A stretch of 64,000 nt of DNA, taken from positions 62,001 to 126,000 of the forward strand of contig NZ_MUZA01000003.1 in NCBI RefSeq assembly GCF_021442385.1. The letters run 5' to 3'. How positions within the stretch are numbered: the stretch's first letter is position 1; every line of letters begins with the position of its first letter. A program made the translations under genes and the position numbers. The notes under the pieces were generated by a model, which saw only the letters and a list, made by a program, of their open reading frames with translations, had not been told where the DNA came from and searched no databases. Shown in pieces: positions 61,503 through 64,000 of the stretch. The stretch is from Micromonospora sp. MH99. GTDB lineage: Bacteria > Actinomycetota > Actinomycetes > Mycobacteriales > Micromonosporaceae.

Positions 61503-63149
61503 TCAGCGGCGCTGGGTGCAGACCTGGTTGGCGCTCGCGACGGTGTCGGTGGACCAGACGACAGCCACGGTGAAGCAGTAGTCGTTGGCGCGGTTCAGCG
61601 CGTAGACGATGTAGCTGTCGGTGCCGGCGGGCAGCGTGGCGATCGCCGTCTTCTCCTGCCCGGCCCGGCCGGCCGACACGACCACCGGTCCCTCGCCGCC
61701 GGCCGGGTACGTCCAGCGCAGGGCGATGTTGTCCCGGTTGTCGCGCAGACTCACCGACCCGGGCGGGGTGCCGGGAGCGGCGACCGGCGCTGCCGTGCTG
61801 GCGGCAGCGGTGCCGGTGGCGGCCGGCGCACCCGTGCCGCTCGGGCCGGCGCTGGGGGAGCCCCTGTCCGGTCCGGGTTTCGGGTCGTCCCCGTCGCCTA
61901 CCCGCGCCACCCCGGCGATCACCGCCGCCGTGCCCAGCAGCACCACGACGACGCCGGCCACCAGCACCGGCACCAGCCGGTTGCGCGGCGACGTCTTCGC
62001 CCGGTGCACGGGCACCGGCAACAGCCGGGACGGCGTGTACGGCTCCAGCGGGGCGTACGGCTGCGCCGGTTGGTCCGGCTGGGCCGACGCGCCGGGGCGG
62101 TGCAGCCGGTAGACGCCGGACGTCTCCTCGGTGCCGCCCGTGAACCCGGCCACCGACGGGGGCACCGGCGGAACTGTGGAGTGCGGGACGGGGTCGTCCG
62201 TCGGATCCGGTGGCCAGCGGAAACCCGGCGACCCGTCCGGCTCGTCGGCCGGCACCCGGGGGTTCGGCACCGGGCCGCCCCCGTGCACCGGCCGGCCCTC
62301 GTCGTCGTGCTCGACCGGACCGGTCACCCCCGGGTCCACCGGGCGGGGCGGGGGCGCGGGTGGGTGGTACGCGGACTCGACCGGCCGGTCGCTGTGCGGC
62401 GCGGTACGCGCGGCGGGCACCACCGGGGCGTCCCGGTCGGCGGGCGCGTCGTCGGCGCAGACATGGTCGGGGTTGGCCGCCGCCCGGGCGAGAGCCGCCA
62501 CCTGCAGCGCCAGCGGGTCGTCGGCGGCCAGGTGCTGCCGGCACAGCTCGCGGGCCAGCGCCAGGTTGTCGTGCGCCTCGGCGAACTGCCCACAGTCGCG
62601 CTGCATGGCGCCGAGCCGGGCCAGCATCTTGATCCCGCTGGGGTGACCGTCGCCGTACACCTCGCGGTGCAGCTCCCAGGCGTCCTGGAGGCGGTCGCGG
62701 GCCACCGTGCACTGGCCCCGGGCGTACTCGACGGTGGCCAGGTCGGCGTGTGCGGCCAGCACCCGCAGCGACTCGGGCCCGTCCTGCGCGGTCAGCTCGA
62801 TGATGACTTCCTGGTACAGCCGGGCGGCCCGGGAGTGGCTGCCGACCCGGTGCAGCACGGCGGCCAGGGTGGCCGCGGCGGCCACCGTGCGGGGGTCGGA
62901 GCGACCGTGCAACCGGGTGGTGGCCGCGTACGCGAAGGCGGCCCAGCCTCGGGCGGAGTGCGGCTCGCCCAGGGCGACGAGCACCCGCGCCTGGAGGCTG
63001 GGCGCCTCGGCCAGCTCGGGCGTGGCGTTGGCCGGGCGGGGGTCGGCGTCGGTGAGCGCGTCGGAGAGCAGCCGTTGCGCGCCAGCCACGTCGCCAGTGG
63101 ACACGAGGTGGTGCGCCTGGTCAGTCAACTCGTCGAAGCCGGAGGACAC
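61503..63149 (-). CDS. TPR / transmembrane / fibronectin-III protein
   Basis: 548 residues, GTG 63149. The N-terminal ~230 residues are tetratricopeptide helices (VLVALGEPHSARGWAAFAYA, ARLYQEVIIEL, ARDRLQDAWELHREVYGDGH, AEAHDNLALARELCRQHL). A long Pro-rich linker leads to one membrane helix at ~388-408 (LVPVLVAGVVVVLLGTAAVI). A Pro/Ala/Thr-rich stalk and a C-terminal fibronectin type III domain (~460-545: VSLRDNRDNIALRWTYPAG, YIVYALNRANDYCFTVAVV) follow. The topology implies a cytosolic scaffold and an external ligand-binding domain. The function is unknown. Confidence 0.75.
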   Translation of the reverse strand: MSSGFDELTDQAHHLVSTGDVAGAQRLLSDALTDADPRPANATPELAEAPSLQARVLVALGEPHSARGWAAFAYAATTRLHGRSDPRTVAAAATLAAVLHRVGSHSRAARLYQEVIIELTAQDGPESLRVLAAHADLATVEYARGQCTVARDRLQDAWELHREVYGDGHPSGIKMLARLGAMQRDCGQFAEAHDNLALARELCRQHLAADDPLALQVAALARAAANPDHVCADDAPADRDAPVVPAARTAPHSDRPVESAYHPPAPPPRPVDPGVTGPVEHDDEGRPVHGGGPVPNPRVPADEPDGSPGFRWPPDPTDDPVPHSTVPPVPPSVAGFTGGTEETSGVYRLHRPGASAQPDQPAQPYAPLEPYTPSRLLPVPVHRAKTSPRNRLVPVLVAGVVVVLLGTAAVIAGVARVGDGDDPKPGPDRGSPSAGPSGTGAPAATGTAAASTAAPVAAPGTPPGSVSLRDNRDNIALRWTYPAGGEGPVVVSAGRAGQEKTAIATLPAGTDSYIVYALNRANDYCFTVAVVWSTDTVASANQVCTQRR

Positions 63150-63206
63150 GCCCCATCGTGCTCATCCGACGACGGTAAGTACAAGACGCGCGCCGGTGCC
63201 GATCGG

Positions 63207-63659
63207 TCAGGATCTGGTCAGGTGCTCGGCCAACGTCTCGCTGATCCGGCGCAACTGGTCGACCTGGGCCGGGCTCAACGGGTCGAACAGGTGTCGGCGT
63301 ACCCCCTCGACGTGGCCGGGGGCGGCGGCGGCGAGGGTGGCGAAACCGTCGTCGGTGAGCACCGCGATCTGCCCGCGCCGGTCGGTGGGGCAGTCCTCGC
63401 GGCGTACCCAGCCGGCCGCCTCCAGACGGGCCACCGCGTGCGAGAGCCGGCTGCGGGACGACCCCGCCGCGTCGGCCAGGTCGCTCATCCGAAGTTGCCG
63501 GCCCGGGGCCTCGGAGAGCCGGACCAGGATCTCGTAGTAGGCGTGCGGCATGCCGGCATCGCGTTGCAGCTCGCGGTCGAGCGTGTCCATCAGCGCCCGG
63601 GAGGCGGCGAGGAACGCCCGCCAGGTGCGCTGCTCATCGGGGTCCAACCAGCGGGTCAT
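63207..63659 (-). CDS. MarR-family repressor
   Basis: 150 residues. ATG 63659 is chosen because the -10 box TATGAT (minus strand, 63672-63667) puts the first base at ~63660, giving a leaderless message; an ATG four codons earlier is possible on sequence alone. The winged HTH is typical: YYEILVRLSEAPGRQLRMSD, AAGSSRSRLSHAVARLEAAGWV and the wing CPTDRRGQIAVLTDDG. It probably binds GTTGA-ACGC-TCAAC in the shared promoter and represses itself and the divergent VOC gene. Confidence 0.85.
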   Translation of the reverse strand: MTRWLDPDEQRTWRAFLAASRALMDTLDRELQRDAGMPHAYYEILVRLSEAPGRQLRMSDLADAAGSSRSRLSHAVARLEAAGWVRREDCPTDRRGQIAVLTDDGFATLAAAAPGHVEGVRRHLFDPLSPAQVDQLRRISETLAEHLTRS

Positions 63660-63666
63660 GACGACC

Positions 63667-63711
63667 ATCATACCCGCAGTGGTTGAACGCTCAACTAAAT
63701 CGCGCTAATCT
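63667..63711. promoter_or_regulatory. Divergent leaderless promoters sharing one MarR-type operator
   Basis: The operator GTTGA-ACGC-TCAAC (63682-63695) contains both -35 boxes. Plus strand: TTGAAC (63683-63688), 17-nt spacer, TAATCT (63706-63711), with the start at ~63718, the ATG of the VOC gene. Minus strand: TTGAGC (63694-63689), 16-nt spacer, TATGAT (63672-63667), with the start at ~63660, next to the marR ATG. A single bound repressor would block both. Confidence 0.65.
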
Positions 63712-63717
63712 GGGGCC

Positions 63718-64000
63718 ATGGGTATCCACCGGCTCAACCACGCGGTCCTCTACGTCAGTGACCTCGCCCGCAGCGTCGCCTTCTACCGCGACGTGCTGGG
63801 CTTCCGCCCGGTGGCGATGACCCCGGACGGCTTCCGGGGCGCCACCTTCCTCCAGGCCCCCGACTCCACCAACGACCACGACCTCGGCCTGTTCGAGATC
63901 GGCGCGGGCGCCGGCCGGTCCACCGCCGGCCGGGCCACCGTCGGGCTCTACCACCTGGCGTGGGAGGTCGACACCCTCGACGAGCTGGCCGCCACCGCCG
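63718..64000 (+). CDS. VOC/glyoxalase-family protein, truncated by the window end
   Basis: 94 codons are visible before the right edge, starting ATG 63718 (MGIHRLNHAVLYVSDLARS). This is the first betaalphabetabetabeta unit of the vicinal-oxygen-chelate fold. HAVLYVSD supplies the first metal-ligand His, VAFYRDVLGF is the family signature, and LYHLAWEVDTLDEL opens the second unit with another His. The full gene should be ~160-170 codons or longer. It may be a dioxygenase, glyoxalase or resistance enzyme. A MarR regulator sits divergently, so an aromatic or drug-like inducer is plausible. Confidence 0.8.
   Translation, partial: MGIHRLNHAVLYVSDLARSVAFYRDVLGFRPVAMTPDGFRGATFLQAPDSTNDHDLGLFEIGAGAGRSTAGRATVGLYHLAWEVDTLDELAATA

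Overview
The window is 64 kb of very GC-rich DNA in which third codon positions are almost always G or C. It uses many GTG starts and 4-nt overlapping starts, and it carries actinobacterial gene families: DevR/DevS, Spo0M, XRE-DUF397 pairs, DivIVA-like proteins, F420 enzymes, ECF42 sigma factors and HelD. Family content and gene style suggest a soil actinomycete of the Micromonosporaceae (Micromonospora-like). This is inferred from reading and was not tested by a search. I saw no rRNA, tRNA, CRISPR array, transposase or phage gene.

Layout. (1) 1-6.3 kb: the tail of an unknown gene overlaps a 1447-residue caspase-like / nSTAND-type NTPase / transmembrane / 14-blade WD40 protein of the biological-conflict type. 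A small TOPRIM protein and an NAD-dependent epimerase follow. (2) 6.5-17.5 kb: a secreted LamG/DNRLRE protein, a ~2300-residue RHS polymorphic toxin ending in a HINT domain plus an EndoU-type nuclease tip, and its small MafI-like immunity gene. (3) 17.6-29.1 kb: a hypoxia/dormancy island resembling the mycobacterial DosR regulon. It has two Acg-type nitroreductases, DevR, DevS, a P1B-5-type metal ATPase fused to a hemerythrin domain, a phosphoketolase and two universal stress proteins. Three intergenic motifs of the form GGGAC-N4-GGCCC lie next to the nitroreductase, devR and ATPase starts. (4) 29.2-30.1 kb: a tiny HTH regulator and a double Clp-N-domain protein behind a promoter whose -35 and -10 boxes both sit in perfect palindromes and whose transcript should be leaderless. 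(5) 30.1-35.9 kb: membrane and lipid genes (diacylglycerol kinase-like, YihY/BrkB, a double PAP2, an EEP phosphatase, a Trp-rich repeat protein and a 39-residue membrane peptide).

(6) 35.9-41.5 kb: an alpha/beta hydrolase coupled to an F420-dependent oxidoreductase, a secreted GH5 mannanase with a CBM2, an SMR pump, and an ECF42 sigma factor with its YCII/DGPF partner. (7) 41.6-50.0 kb: a galactoside-use cluster. A GH36 alpha-galactosidase and a CUT1 ABC importer without an ATPase gene lie divergent to a GH42 beta-galactosidase and a DeoR regulator. (8) 50.0-58.0 kb: two small paired genes (one DivIVA-like), an XRE-DUF397 pair, a HEAT-repeat protein bracketed by two related ~76-nt palindromic elements, Spo0M, two small proteins and the RNA polymerase recycling ATPase HelD. 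(9) 58.2-64.0 kb: a LolA-like secreted or anchored protein divergent to an OmpR-type two-component system, a TPR/TM/FN3 protein, and a MarR regulator divergent to a VOC-family gene that runs off the window. The last two share an operator in a promoter that makes both transcripts leaderless.

Many convergent gene pairs are separated by perfect GC hairpins that probably act as bidirectional terminators.
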